31,891 bases of DNA from Candidatus Nomurabacteria bacterium (lineage in GTDB: Bacteria > Patescibacteriota > Minisyncoccia > Phycocordibacterales > UBA918): NCBI GenBank assembly GCA_943359405.1, contig CALRHO010000001.1, forward strand, positions 1 through 31,891, in the 5' to 3' direction. Below the pieces are notes generated by a model. It saw only the letters and a program-made list of their open reading frames with translations, had not been told where the DNA came from and did not search any database. Below, piece after piece: positions 5,783 to 13,733 of the stretch. The position numbers and the translations under genes are program-made. How positions within the stretch are numbered: position 1 is the first letter of the stretch; the number at the start of each line of letters is the position of its first letter.

Positions 5783-8584
5783 TTACCACTCAAACACCTC
5801 TACAATGTCCTTAATAGCCTCTCTGATGCGGTTTACAACGCTCTTGTGCTCCATAAGTCGTGGGCGTTCAGGCAGGCGGTCTACGATGTCTTCACCGCTT
5901 GGGAGTCGGTCTGTGTAGAGATACTCACCAATAAGTGCTTCAATGGCTTCGGGGGTAATGTGTTCCGATTCAGACAGGTTGCGGAGTTTGTTTGTTCGCT
6001 CACTGGTCCAGAAATCAGCAAAAGCTTTCTCTACCTCTTCGGAGCGTCCAATGCGTGGCAGGCTTTCTTCAATAAACTTCTTAACGAGTTCCTTCTTCTT
6101 GCGGAGGTTAGCGTCATGGTCAAACACCTTCAAGATATCGTCCGTCTTCTTCATTCGGACCGCATCGGAAGTAATGTTTTTAAGCCCTGCAATCAACTGG
6201 ATAATGTAGTCGAAGTTGATGAGGTCACGAACGGTCAGCTCGAGCTCGAAGTCAATCTGGTCAAGAATAGACTCTTTCTCTGCCTCTCGGTCCTTAATGC
6301 CAGCGTGTATATCGAGGTATTTGCTTTGGTAGTCGTAAAACTCTTGCTCGGTAATTCCAAGGTCCTCAAAAGAAAATTCGGCAAAGGTTTCCAGAGACGA
6401 TTTGAGACGGAGTAAATCACGGAATGCCTGCACAAAGTTAGCCTTCTCTTGTTCGCCTTGAAGTGAATCAACCGAATCAATGGTAGGTGCTTCTTCCTTT
6501 AGCTTGGCTAGCTTCTCTTCAAATTCCTTCTTCTGTTCCTCGTAGGGCTTTTTAAATACTACTTCCTTAGCGTTTTCATCCCCATACAGAGCCAGTGCTT
6601 TATCAGTCGCTTCTTTGAGGTTGCGGAATGAAACGATGTTGCCGTGTGGTTTGTCCGAGTTGAGTAAACGGTTGGTGCGAGAATATGCCTGAATCAGTCC
6701 ATGGTAACGGAGGTTCTTGTCTACATAGAGCGTATTGAGTCTCGCTGCATCAAATCCAGTGAGGAACATGTTAACCACCAACACCAAATCCACCTGCTTG
6801 TTCTTGATGCGCTTTTGCAGGTCTTTGTAGTAATCGTAGAATTTGTCGGTGCTGTAATTGGTGCTATAGAGGGCGTTGTAGTCCTTGATGCACTCCTCTA
6901 GGAAATCGCGGGAATGCTGGTTTACAGGTGCGTTTTCAGTGTCTAGAGGGTCATTGTCGAGGTCACTGTTCTCATCATCAGCTTCGTTGGCGTGATAGGT
7001 GAAGATAGTGGCAATTTTAACATCATCGCCACCCTTGGCCTTAATGAGTGTGTAGTATCGCTTCAGGACCTCAATGCTTGATACTGCAAAGAGAGCGTTA
7101 AATTTGCCGTTCTTCGTCTTTCGTTTCCAGTCATGAAGCACGTAGTCAGCAATCTTTTCCAGACGGTCTTGGCTTTCGAGGACCTCTTTTGTATCAATAC
7201 CTTCAACCAGCGCATCAGCAAAGATATCGGCATCAAGCACATCAGGGTCTTTCTGTTTGTATCGTCCGACATACTCCACTGAGAACCCTAAAACATTACT
7301 GTCTGAAATAGCATTCGTGATGATGTACTTGTGCAAACAATCGCCAAATACGTCCTTTGTAGTTACTTTGCCCACATGATTCTCCGCAAAAATAGGGGTA
7401 CCAGTAAAACCAAAAAGCTGAGCCCTGTTAAAGAACGCCTTGATACGAGCATGGGTCTGTCCAAACTGGCTTCGATGGCACTCGTCGAAAATTATTACCA
7501 CCTTCTCATCCTTCAGGTATTCAAACTGTCGTAGGTAACCGTCTCGCCCAATCGCAATATCAAGCTTTTGAATAGTGGTGACAATGAGCTTACGGCTTGG
7601 ATCAACTAATTGCTTCACCAGAGCACTTGTATTACCTGTACCATCGACTGAGCCATCTGAAAACGAGTTAAATTCCTCGGTAGTCTTAATGTCTAAGTCC
7701 TTACGGTCAACCACGAACATTACCTTCTTCACATCAGGGTTACGGGAGAGTATCTGACTGGTTTTAAAGGCCGTAAGAGTCTTCCCAGCACCGGTTGTAT
7801 GCCAGATGTAGCCATTCTTATTTGATTCGTTTACACGCTTCTCTAGAGCCTTCACAGCGTAGTACTGATACGGTCGAAGCACCATCGGTATCTGCTCTGA
7901 CTCAGCCAAAACAATATGCTCAGCGATTAACTCAGACACGGCGCACTTCTCTAGAAATACATCGGTAAAGTCCTCTAGGCGAGTAATTTTAGTGTTATCA
8001 ACGTCAGTCCAAAAGAATGTCTGCTCAAACGTCTGCTTCGGGTTATTGGAGAAGTACTTGGTATTTACGCCATTTGAAATAACAAACACCTGCACGTATT
8101 CAAAAAGAGTGCCTGTATACGTGTGCTTATGGTATCGCTGGATTTGATTAAACGCCTCCTTCATCTCAATACCGCGCCGCTTCAACTCAACCTGGACCAG
8201 AGGTAGGCCGTTTATCAAAAGCGTCACATCGTAGCGGTTCTCGTACTTGCCGACCTGAGTTACTTGCTGCGTTACCTGATACTCGTTCTTGCACCATTGA
8301 TCTGTATTAAAGAAACGAATGAAAGCAGTAGTTTCATCATCACGCTTCAAGGAGAATCGGTCACGGAGGGTCTTGGCTTTATGAAAACGGTCACCCTTCA
8401 TCAGGTGATTCATGATGCGTGCCCACTCACTGTCTGAAAAAGCGATGTTGTTGAAACGCTCAAGCTGGGACCGCAGGTTGCTCTCCATGGCAGCCACGTC
8501 CTCAATGACAACAGGAACAAAGCCCAAGCGTGTCAGTCGTTCTACTAGTGATTTTTCTAGTTGTGATTCAGATTGGTGAGTCAT
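5783..8584 (-). CDS. hsdR: Type I restriction enzyme R subunit (endonuclease-translocase)
   Basis: HsdR cuts DNA far from the recognition site after ATP-driven translocation, in a complex with HsdM and HsdS. The 933-residue protein has the N-terminal PD-(D/E)xK nuclease: D119 in N-R-Y-D-V-T-L-L and E133-L-K135 in V-Q-V-E-L-K-R. The SF2 motor follows, with Walker A T-T-G-A-G-K-T (about 263-269), D-E-C-H (367-370), T-G-T-P (394-397), and a motif-VI region L-I-Q-A-Y-S-R-T-N-R. All catalytic motifs look intact. A helical C-terminal domain ends V-V-E-V-F-E-W. The gene lies 8 nt after the kinase-like gene and 11 nt before the HEPN-like gene, in the same operon as hsdM and hsdS. Confidence 0.96.
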   Translation of the reverse strand: MTHQSESQLEKSLVERLTRLGFVPVVIEDVAAMESNLRSQLERFNNIAFSDSEWARIMNHLMKGDRFHKAKTLRDRFSLKRDDETTAFIRFFNTDQWCKNEYQVTQQVTQVGKYENRYDVTLLINGLPLVQVELKRRGIEMKEAFNQIQRYHKHTYTGTLFEYVQVFVISNGVNTKYFSNNPKQTFEQTFFWTDVDNTKITRLEDFTDVFLEKCAVSELIAEHIVLAESEQIPMVLRPYQYYAVKALEKRVNESNKNGYIWHTTGAGKTLTAFKTSQILSRNPDVKKVMFVVDRKDLDIKTTEEFNSFSDGSVDGTGNTSALVKQLVDPSRKLIVTTIQKLDIAIGRDGYLRQFEYLKDEKVVIIFDECHRSQFGQTHARIKAFFNRAQLFGFTGTPIFAENHVGKVTTKDVFGDCLHKYIITNAISDSNVLGFSVEYVGRYKQKDPDVLDADIFADALVEGIDTKEVLESQDRLEKIADYVLHDWKRKTKNGKFNALFAVSSIEVLKRYYTLIKAKGGDDVKIATIFTYHANEADDENSDLDNDPLDTENAPVNQHSRDFLEECIKDYNALYSTNYSTDKFYDYYKDLQKRIKNKQVDLVLVVNMFLTGFDAARLNTLYVDKNLRYHGLIQAYSRTNRLLNSDKPHGNIVSFRNLKEATDKALALYGDENAKEVVFKKPYEEQKKEFEEKLAKLKEEAPTIDSVDSLQGEQEKANFVQAFRDLLRLKSSLETFAEFSFEDLGITEQEFYDYQSKYLDIHAGIKDREAEKESILDQIDFELELTVRDLINFDYIIQLIAGLKNITSDAVRMKKTDDILKVFDHDANLRKKKELVKKFIEESLPRIGRSEEVEKAFADFWTSERTNKLRNLSESEHITPEAIEALIGEYLYTDRLPSGEDIVDRLPERPRLMEHKSVVNRIREAIKDIVEVFEW

Positions 8585-8592
8585 AGATTATC

Positions 8593-9549
8593 TTAGTGCT
8601 GCTTCTTAAAATCAAATATAAAATGATTTTCGATGTATGAAATTGAATCTTGCATCCTTACCTTTTCGTACTTCGGATTTATGTACATGTTAGGCAGCGA
8701 CATTAGTTCCAGTGCTCGCTTAATGACATATAGTCCAGCACCATTGCCACTACTTGATACATCATTGGCACAAACCCCCCTTACGCCGTCATTAAAGAGT
8801 GAAACAATCTCATTTTTATTCATTCTTGCTGAATACATCGAAATGTCGAGGGTTTTAGTTGGTTCATCGTATGTAAGTCTGACTTCGGAATTCGGCATTG
8901 AGTACTTTAGAGTGTTGGAAAAAAAATTGTACATTATGAGGCTAAATAATTTCTTGTCTAAAGAAACCCTCGCTTCATCCGTGAAGTAATCAGATATGTG
9001 GAGCCGCAAATTATTTTCAACAAACCCTTCAGCAAAAGGAGTATACTGGCTGAGAATTGCTTTTCGTAGAGAAACATCAACAAATTCTGGACTGTAATTA
9101 TTTTGTAGATATATGATGTCCCATCCTTCGACATGGCTATTTAAATCAATCGCAATTTTATTAAAGTAATGAATTAATCTTGAAGTTTTCTCTCTTTCAC
9201 TGTTACAGTAGTTCGTAATGTTGGCTATTGCTTCAGTATAGTTGTTTTTATACCAGTTCAGGTCACCAAAGTAACCTTCAATTTTTTGTAGAAGTTGCAA
9301 AGAAAGTGTGGAAACAATGTGGTTATAATTCGTGAACTTATTGGTTACAGATCGAACTGCTTCGTTAGCAAGTATTTCAAAATACAGAGCCCTGTTTTTT
9401 GTTGACCTTTTCTCATCGAGGTTTTCTGGCTCCAGAGTTATTTCAAACACACACCCATTTTTTTCAAAATGCCTTACATACGACGGTTGAATTTCTTTAC
9501 AGTTTGAAAGAATTACTGCTCCGAGAGAGCTTTTAACTGTGTATTTCAT
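8593..9549 (-). CDS. Histidine-kinase-like ATPase embedded in the type I R-M operon
   Basis: A 318-residue protein with no membrane segment. The C-terminal half looks like a GHKL/HATPase domain: the N-box L-I-M-Y-N-F-F-S-N-T-L-K-Y-S has N208 and N212 four apart, and a G2-type loop reads S-S-S-G-N-G-A-G-L-Y-V-I-K-R (about 265-278). The usual D-x-G-x-G (G1) adenine-contact motif is replaced by M-Y-S-A-R-M, so nucleotide binding may be altered. A helical pair at about residues 65-130 could be a dimerisation domain, with H77 in N-Y-N-H-I-V-S-T-L a possible phospho-accepting histidine. The start overlaps the end of the receiver gene by 17 nt, implying coupled translation. The DNA is clearly more AT-rich than the housekeeping genes. 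It probably partners the receiver protein; the role in restriction is unknown. Confidence 0.78.
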   Translation of the reverse strand: MKYTVKSSLGAVILSNCKEIQPSYVRHFEKNGCVFEITLEPENLDEKRSTKNRALYFEILANEAVRSVTNKFTNYNHIVSTLSLQLLQKIEGYFGDLNWYKNNYTEAIANITNYCNSEREKTSRLIHYFNKIAIDLNSHVEGWDIIYLQNNYSPEFVDVSLRKAILSQYTPFAEGFVENNLRLHISDYFTDEARVSLDKKLFSLIMYNFFSNTLKYSMPNSEVRLTYDEPTKTLDISMYSARMNKNEIVSLFNDGVRGVCANDVSSSGNGAGLYVIKRALELMSLPNMYINPKYEKVRMQDSISYIENHFIFDFKKQH

Positions 9550-10024
9550 GATTCAGCACAGAAATCCCTCTTTCTATTATGTCGATGTACTCAATTGCAT
9601 CCTTTCTTTTACTGATCATTTCATCTGCAACCGAGTGTATTCCACTAATAAGTTCATTAGGAATTGATTCAGCGCTCGAGAGAACAATATACTTTCCTGC
9701 CCCGTATCTTTCTTTTAGTACGTGACATACCCCAACACCTTCATTGTCAGAAAGCTTCTTTCCGACACCCTTATAGTCGACAAAGATGATATGTGAGTCG
9801 ACTACTTTAGGATCATCCAATCTCCTTATGTCTTTTACATAAGATACTGTAAAACCTTGTTCTTTGAGTGTATCGATAATTGGAAATTTATTATCATCAA
9901 TAAACAAAATTCTCACAGAGTCCATATTGAGGGAACTTTTGAGCTGTTTTTTTCTGAACAAATTATCCCAGAGACTACCCCCAGATGCTTTGTAGTTAAA
10001 ATTAAACAATGAAATTAAGCTCAT
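9533..10024 (-). CDS. Stand-alone phosphoreceiver (REC) domain protein in the R-M operon
   Basis: The ATG at 10024 gives 163 residues; a GTG at 10078 inside hsdS would add 18. After about 35 residues comes a complete receiver fold: the acidic pair in I-L-F-I-D-D-N (D43, D44), the phospho-accepting Asp in I-I-F-V-D-Y-K (D83), the conserved Ser in I-V-L-S-S-A-E (S116/S117) and a Lys in M-I-S-K-R-K (K139). No DNA-binding or other output domain follows, so it resembles CheY/Spo0F-type single-domain regulators that act through protein contacts. It sits directly between hsdS (17 nt upstream) and the kinase-like gene (overlap of 17 nt). Obvious inference: it is phosphorylated by, or acts with, that protein, and may bind an R-M subunit. 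Confidence 0.8.
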   Translation of the reverse strand: MSLISLFNFNYKASGGSLWDNLFRKKQLKSSLNMDSVRILFIDDNKFPIIDTLKEQGFTVSYVKDIRRLDDPKVVDSHIIFVDYKGVGKKLSDNEGVGVCHVLKERYGAGKYIVLSSAESIPNELISGIHSVADEMISKRKDAIEYIDIIERGISVLNHEIHS

Positions 10025-10041
10025 ACTTAGTTGTGTAATGT

Positions 10042-11310
10042 TCAAATAAACATCTTCTGCATTAAGCCCTTCTTCCACTGTTCTACCTTAGCGATTTCTT
10101 CTGCCTTTGCTTTGATTGTCTCATCGAGAGCTGTCAGGAAGTCAGCGATTTTCTTTTGCTCGTCAAGGTTTTGAGGGTAAAACACCATTGCGTCCTTTAT
10201 TGATTCAAGGGAAAGTGTAAACCTTGTAGCACCTTGCGCTCTTCTCCAAAATTCTTTGTAAAAAGCGTAACTCTTAAACGCATAGCCAGCAAATTGTGGG
10301 TAGAAAACATTTTTCTTTGGTCTAAATCTAACTAGATGATAACTATAGAGCACTCCTGGCAAGTCCTCCATAACGACAGCAGAATGACCAATATCAGTTG
10401 GGGTTTCTGATGAAGGAGTAAAGAGAACATCTCCAAGTTTCAATGTAAAGGTGCTAATTTCTCTGTTGGTGGCAGTTACCTCTTGAAATGAATCGGTAAG
10501 ATAGATGTGATCACGTCGATAAACGTCCATGTAGTTTAGTAATTTCACGGACGTCTCACCCTTAATAGACAGCTTATCTGTGCTGCTTGTTTTCACACTG
10601 CCCAATTCACCTAATGTTAACGAAATCCACTCAGGGAAAGCCTTGCCATTGTCGTCTTTGAAGCGGACCTGCTGAGTGAAGAGCTTTTGCATCATGCTTC
10701 GCTTGTAGGTTTCGAGGGTAGTTTTTTGTTTACGGAGGTTATCGAGCCATGTATCCACGGACCCCAGGAAGTCAGCAATTTTTTGTTGTTCTGTATATCC
10801 AGGATAGGTTATAACGGTTTTTTTAATGTCACCCAATTGCAGGTCCATGATGGTTGACTGATTTACTTTTGAAAGAATTTTTCTCTGAAAGTCCTCCGTT
10901 TTAAATTGTTGTAACAAAAAGAGACCGTATAGTTTTTGTTCGTCTTTGATGCGGATTATTGCTATGTTTTGTGTGATAGCAGCTTTAATGTCTCTATCTA
11001 CGATTGAGGAGAAGCCGACTGTCCCGGTCTTGGTCAAGAAGAGGTCACCGAGTCGAGGCTTGGCTTTGTCACTTAATTTATTAAAATCAGCAAGAGAAAT
11101 TTTTGGAGCTGCATCGTAATTAATCTCACCTGTCTTAATTTCCCTTGCTGATATAAGCGGGACACCCTCTGTTAAGTATTCTGGTCTAACGGTGAGTCCA
11201 TAGGTTACATCACTTGTTACTGCTGATATTTTTGCACTTTGCCATTCATCGTTAAAAGCACTAAACCGCAACTCTGGTACTTTCTTCTGTTGTTTAACTG
11301 CGGTACCCAT
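10042..11310 (-). CDS. hsdS: Type I restriction-modification specificity subunit
   Basis: HsdS chooses the bipartite DNA target for both methylation and cutting. The start is placed at ATG 11310 (MGTAVKQQKKVPELRF), 4 nt after the hsdM stop; a longer reading would overlap hsdM by 68 nt. The 422-residue protein has two target-recognition domains, each closed by a conserved helical spacer: E-Q-Q-K-I-A-D-F-L-G-S-V-D-T-W-L-D-N-L in the middle and E-Q-K-K-I-A-D-F-L-T-A-L-D-E-T at the C-terminus. Each is followed by a M-Q-K-L/M-F segment. Each half also starts with a P-E-W/D-E-W type motif. Full length, with no sign of phase-variable repeats. The recognition sequence cannot be deduced. Confidence 0.95.
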   Translation of the reverse strand: MGTAVKQQKKVPELRFSAFNDEWQSAKISAVTSDVTYGLTVRPEYLTEGVPLISAREIKTGEINYDAAPKISLADFNKLSDKAKPRLGDLFLTKTGTVGFSSIVDRDIKAAITQNIAIIRIKDEQKLYGLFLLQQFKTEDFQRKILSKVNQSTIMDLQLGDIKKTVITYPGYTEQQKIADFLGSVDTWLDNLRKQKTTLETYKRSMMQKLFTQQVRFKDDNGKAFPEWISLTLGELGSVKTSSTDKLSIKGETSVKLLNYMDVYRRDHIYLTDSFQEVTATNREISTFTLKLGDVLFTPSSETPTDIGHSAVVMEDLPGVLYSYHLVRFRPKKNVFYPQFAGYAFKSYAFYKEFWRRAQGATRFTLSLESIKDAMVFYPQNLDEQKKIADFLTALDETIKAKAEEIAKVEQWKKGLMQKMFI

Positions 11311-11314
11311 ATCA

Positions 11315-12892
11315 TTAAAAAGGCCTTGTGATGCCGAGCTCTTTGCAGTAAGTAGCAATCTTGTCGTGCAGTTCAACTTCACCTGCAGTGAGTGCTTGTA
11401 GCTTTTTTGCTACAGCATCTATATCAACCTCTGGCTCTGCCTCAAACGTATCAACGTAGCGAGGAACGTTGAGGTTGTAGTCGTTATCTTTGATTTCATC
11501 CAATGATGCGCGATGGGAGAACCGCTCAATCACTTCACGCTTTTGGTAAGTGGCGAAGATTTTGTTTACGTTTTCGTCAGTAAGAAAATTTTGGTTGCCC
11601 TGCTTTACGAACTCCTTTGAGCCATCAATGAAGAGAACGTCGTCATCGTCTTTGCGGCACTTCTTAAAAACCATTATGGTAGCGGAAATACCTGTACCGT
11701 AAAAAATGTTTGCTGGTAGACCAATTACTGCATCGAGGTAGTTTTGCTTTTCGATTATGTATTGTCGAATCACGCCTTCGGCCCCAGAACGGAACAGTGC
11801 GCCATGAGGAAGAACTACAGCCATTGTGCCGTTGTCTGCGAGGTGGTGGAGCATGTGAGTTACAAAAGCATAATCAGCAGCACTCTTTGGAGCCATACGG
11901 CCATACTGTGTGAAGCGGTCGTCTTGAGAAAGTACAGGGTCAGTATCACCCTTCCACTTAGCCCCGAAAGGGGGATTTGCGACCAGTGCCTCCACGGTGA
12001 TGTCTGGGAATCTATCATCTCTAAGCGTGTCGCCTTGGCGGATATCAAAACGATCAAACCGCACATCGTGGAGAATCATGTTCATGCGTCCGAGGTTGTA
12101 CGTTGTTGGGTTGAGTTCTTGTCCGTAGTAGTGCTTTACATCTGCATAGTCAGAGACACGAAGAAGAAGTGAGCCAGAACCACAGGTAGGGTCGTAGACG
12201 GAGCGGAGTGTCTTCTTTCCATCGGTAACAATTCGAGCAAGCAGACGCGATACTTGAGCAGGAGTATAAAACTCACCGCCTTTTTTACCAGCACCCGCAG
12301 CGAACTCACCAATCAAATACTCGTATGCATCCCCAAGGAGGTCACTCTTTGCGTCACTAAGCTTGAAGTCGATTCCAGCCAGGTGAGAGAGTACTTCTAC
12401 AACAGTGTCATTCTTTTCCTTTTCACTACGGCCGAGCTTACTTGAGGAGAGGTCAACGTCATCAAACAGGCCTTTGAAGTCCTCCTCACTGTCAGTGCCC
12501 ATGGCGTTACGCTCAATGGTGTCGAGGACCTTCACCAAGTCTTCAAGGATGAATGTACTATCTGACTTTGTCTCACCTTTACCTTTAGCGACGATGTATG
12601 AGAATAATTCGTGAGGACCAAGAAAGAAACCGAGGTGTTCAAGTGCTAAGTCTTTGATGGTCGCAAGCTGCTCCTTTCCGTCTTTACTCGCTGGATTAAT
12701 GTCGGTGTAAGTATACGTTTCTCGAGCCAGTAACTTCTCATTTACGTACAGCTCAAGCTTCTCAGAGAGGTATTTATAGAAGATAAAACCGAGGATGTAT
12801 ACCTTATACTCGTCTGCGTTCATCCGACCTCGAAGCGTATTGGCCACAGCCCATAATTGTCTCTCCAAGATACGCTTTTGCTCATCAGACAT
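11315..12892 (-). CDS. hsdM: Type I restriction-modification DNA methyltransferase (N6-adenine)
   Basis: HsdM methylates adenine in the HsdS target using S-adenosylmethionine. The 525-residue protein has the helical HsdM N-terminal domain (residues about 7-150, starting R-Q-L-W-A-V-A-N-T-L-R-G). The methyltransferase domain follows, with G-E-F-Y-T-P (206-211), the AdoMet motif D-P-T-C-G-S-G (234-240) and the catalytic N-P-P-F (306-309). All motifs are intact. It is the first gene of the operon, with a good promoter just upstream and an mRNA start predicted about 3 nt before the ATG. The intact modification gene is consistent with an active system. Confidence 0.97.
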   Translation of the reverse strand: MSDEQKRILERQLWAVANTLRGRMNADEYKVYILGFIFYKYLSEKLELYVNEKLLARETYTYTDINPASKDGKEQLATIKDLALEHLGFFLGPHELFSYIVAKGKGETKSDSTFILEDLVKVLDTIERNAMGTDSEEDFKGLFDDVDLSSSKLGRSEKEKNDTVVEVLSHLAGIDFKLSDAKSDLLGDAYEYLIGEFAAGAGKKGGEFYTPAQVSRLLARIVTDGKKTLRSVYDPTCGSGSLLLRVSDYADVKHYYGQELNPTTYNLGRMNMILHDVRFDRFDIRQGDTLRDDRFPDITVEALVANPPFGAKWKGDTDPVLSQDDRFTQYGRMAPKSAADYAFVTHMLHHLADNGTMAVVLPHGALFRSGAEGVIRQYIIEKQNYLDAVIGLPANIFYGTGISATIMVFKKCRKDDDDVLFIDGSKEFVKQGNQNFLTDENVNKIFATYQKREVIERFSHRASLDEIKDNDYNLNVPRYVDTFEAEPEVDIDAVAKKLQALTAGEVELHDKIATYCKELGITRPF

Positions 12893-12901
12893 ATAGCGAA
12901 A

Positions 12902-12930
12902 ATAATACCATTTTAAGGCCTATTCTACAA
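12902..12930 (-). promoter_or_regulatory. Promoter of the type I R-M operon
   Basis: TTGTAG (12930-12925), a 17-nt spacer and TATTAT (12907-12902) with an extended TGG. The start point would fall near 12895, giving an almost leaderless hsdM mRNA. No promoter is evident inside the operon, so the receiver and kinase-like genes should be expressed with hsdM. Confidence 0.65.
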
Positions 12931-12940
12931 TTTTATGCCG

Positions 12941-13084
12941 TTATAACTTATCTTTGCTAGCGAGGTATGAATCGAGGATGGTATTTGCTTGCATATCAAT
13001 CAGTTCACGCAGTGTTGTGAGCTGATCTTCAGTCAGTTCCTCGGCGTTTGGGACCAGCTTTTTAAATTCTTCAAGGGGTGTCAT
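12941..13084 (-). CDS. 47-residue ORF coupled to the upstream secreted protein
   Basis: The ATG at 13084 lies within the last codons of the preceding gene (14-nt overlap). The frame runs for 47 acidic, helical residues, starting MTPLEEFKKLVPNAEELTED and ending L-A-S-K-D-K-L. The amphipathic helical pattern and the overlap look like a real small gene. No Shine-Dalgarno sequence is present, so translation would depend on the upstream gene. I recognise no family. Its stop codon lies only 11 nt from the -35 of the divergent-looking but same-strand hsdM promoter. Confidence 0.5.
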   Translation of the reverse strand: MTPLEEFKKLVPNAEELTEDQLTTLRELIDMQANTILDSYLASKDKL

Positions 13085-13421
13085 ACCAATACACTGGAGT
13101 ACTAGAGGCGCTGTACTCTTTAATCATTTCATCAAGTGGGTTAAGCCATTCCTCGCCACAATCATTCAGAACGACAAGTGTATTCCAGTCTTCCATTTGC
13201 ATATCTATATCTGCATTTGGATTATCTGTGAGGTATTGATAGGACCAAGCATTCCAGAATTCTTCAAAATCAGCCTCGGTAGGACAAATTTTTGCACCTA
13301 ATGGTTGGGTTGGCTGCTCGACCTCGTCTGACTCATCACTAAGGTAAAACAACACAGCCAGCATTGCCACGGTAAGGACCAGAAGCGCTAGGAGTTTTTT
13401 ACTCTTTATCAATGACCGCAT
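13071..13421 (-). CDS. Small membrane-anchored or secreted protein (116 aa)
   Basis: The N-terminus is a typical signal anchor: M-R-S-L-I-K-S-K-K then a hydrophobic run of about 17 residues (L-L-A-L-L-V-L-T-V-A-M-L-A-V-L-F-Y). The rest (about residues 28-116) is acidic and Trp-rich, with two Cys (C46, C93) that could form a disulfide outside the cell. No lipobox Cys is present at the end of the hydrophobic run. I do not recognise the family. It is followed in overlap by the 47-residue ORF. The start ATG comes 2 nt after a TAG that ends the open stretch trailing the tRNA gene; TAGGTAGGT just upstream may act as a weak ribosome-binding site. Confidence 0.65.
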   Translation of the reverse strand: MRSLIKSKKLLALLVLTVAMLAVLFYLSDESDEVEQPTQPLGAKICPTEADFEEFWNAWSYQYLTDNPNADIDMQMEDWNTLVVLNDCGEEWLNPLDEMIKEYSASSTPVYWYDTP

Positions 13422-13423
13422 AC

Positions 13424-13545
13424 CTACCTATAATATTTCATGCACGCATCAACTGCCTGACTTCTTGATTCGTATGCACCCGTTGTACATCCTCCCTCAA
13501 TTCCTGTCCCGAGTCTTCCACCGAGACAAAAGTAACCGTCTTGTG
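13424..13545 (-). other. Open stretch between the tRNA-Ala 3' end and the next gene; possible gene fragment
   Basis: Two minus-strand frames read through this stretch. One gives a Gly/Cys-rich peptide ending D-A-C-M-K-Y-Y-R at TAG 13424, with Cys spacing that looks protein-like. The other gives K-T-V-T-F-V-S-V-E-D-S-G and stops at TGA 13438. Neither has a start codon clear of the tRNA, so this may be the tail of a lost gene or chance. Confidence 0.25.
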
Positions 13546-13618
13546 TGGACCCTAGGAGACTCGAACTCCTCACCTCATCCATGCCATGGATGCGCTCTAC
13601 CAGATGAGCTAAGGGCCC
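13546..13618 (-). tRNA. tRNA-Ala (anticodon GGC)
   Basis: A full cloverleaf can be drawn: the acceptor GGGCCCT pairs with AGGGTCC (one G-U), the D arm is GCTC/GAGC, and the anticodon stem CATCC/GGATG encloses the loop ATGGCAT with anticodon GGC. The T arm is AGGAG-TTCGAGT-CTCCT. The discriminator is A and CCA is not encoded (the DNA continues CAC), so CCA must be added afterwards. It reads GCC/GCU alanine codons. Confidence 0.95.
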
Positions 13619-13658
13619 TGGTATGTTGCTACCCAAACGGGTGGTAACAGTGGCCAGA

Positions 13659-13687
13659 ATTATATCGATTATTTAGTGCAAAGTAAA
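13659..13687 (-). promoter_or_regulatory. Promoter of tRNA-Ala(GGC)
   Basis: A consensus TATAAT (13664-13659) has TTTACT (13687-13682) 17 nt upstream. The predicted start near 13652 leaves a leader of about 34 nt before the mature tRNA, containing an imperfect hairpin. Confidence 0.6.
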
Positions 13688-13733
13688 ACACCCTTCCTCG
13701 TCACCAGGGGTGATGGTGCTTTAACTTTAGCGA

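Noticed and set aside
10042..11310. Phase-variable or invertible hsdS
   Set aside because: Only one hsdS is present, with no second partial copy, inverted repeats or recombinase in the window.
5112..12892. R-M island as a mobile element with defined ends
   Set aside because: Composition suggests transfer, but no integrase, target-site duplication or repeat at the hsdM side was found; only repeat copy B lies at the other end.
13424..13636. 70-aa protein over the tRNA-Ala(GGC) gene
   Set aside because: Its N-terminal half is the tRNA sequence translated; only the part after the tRNA was kept, as a doubtful fragment.
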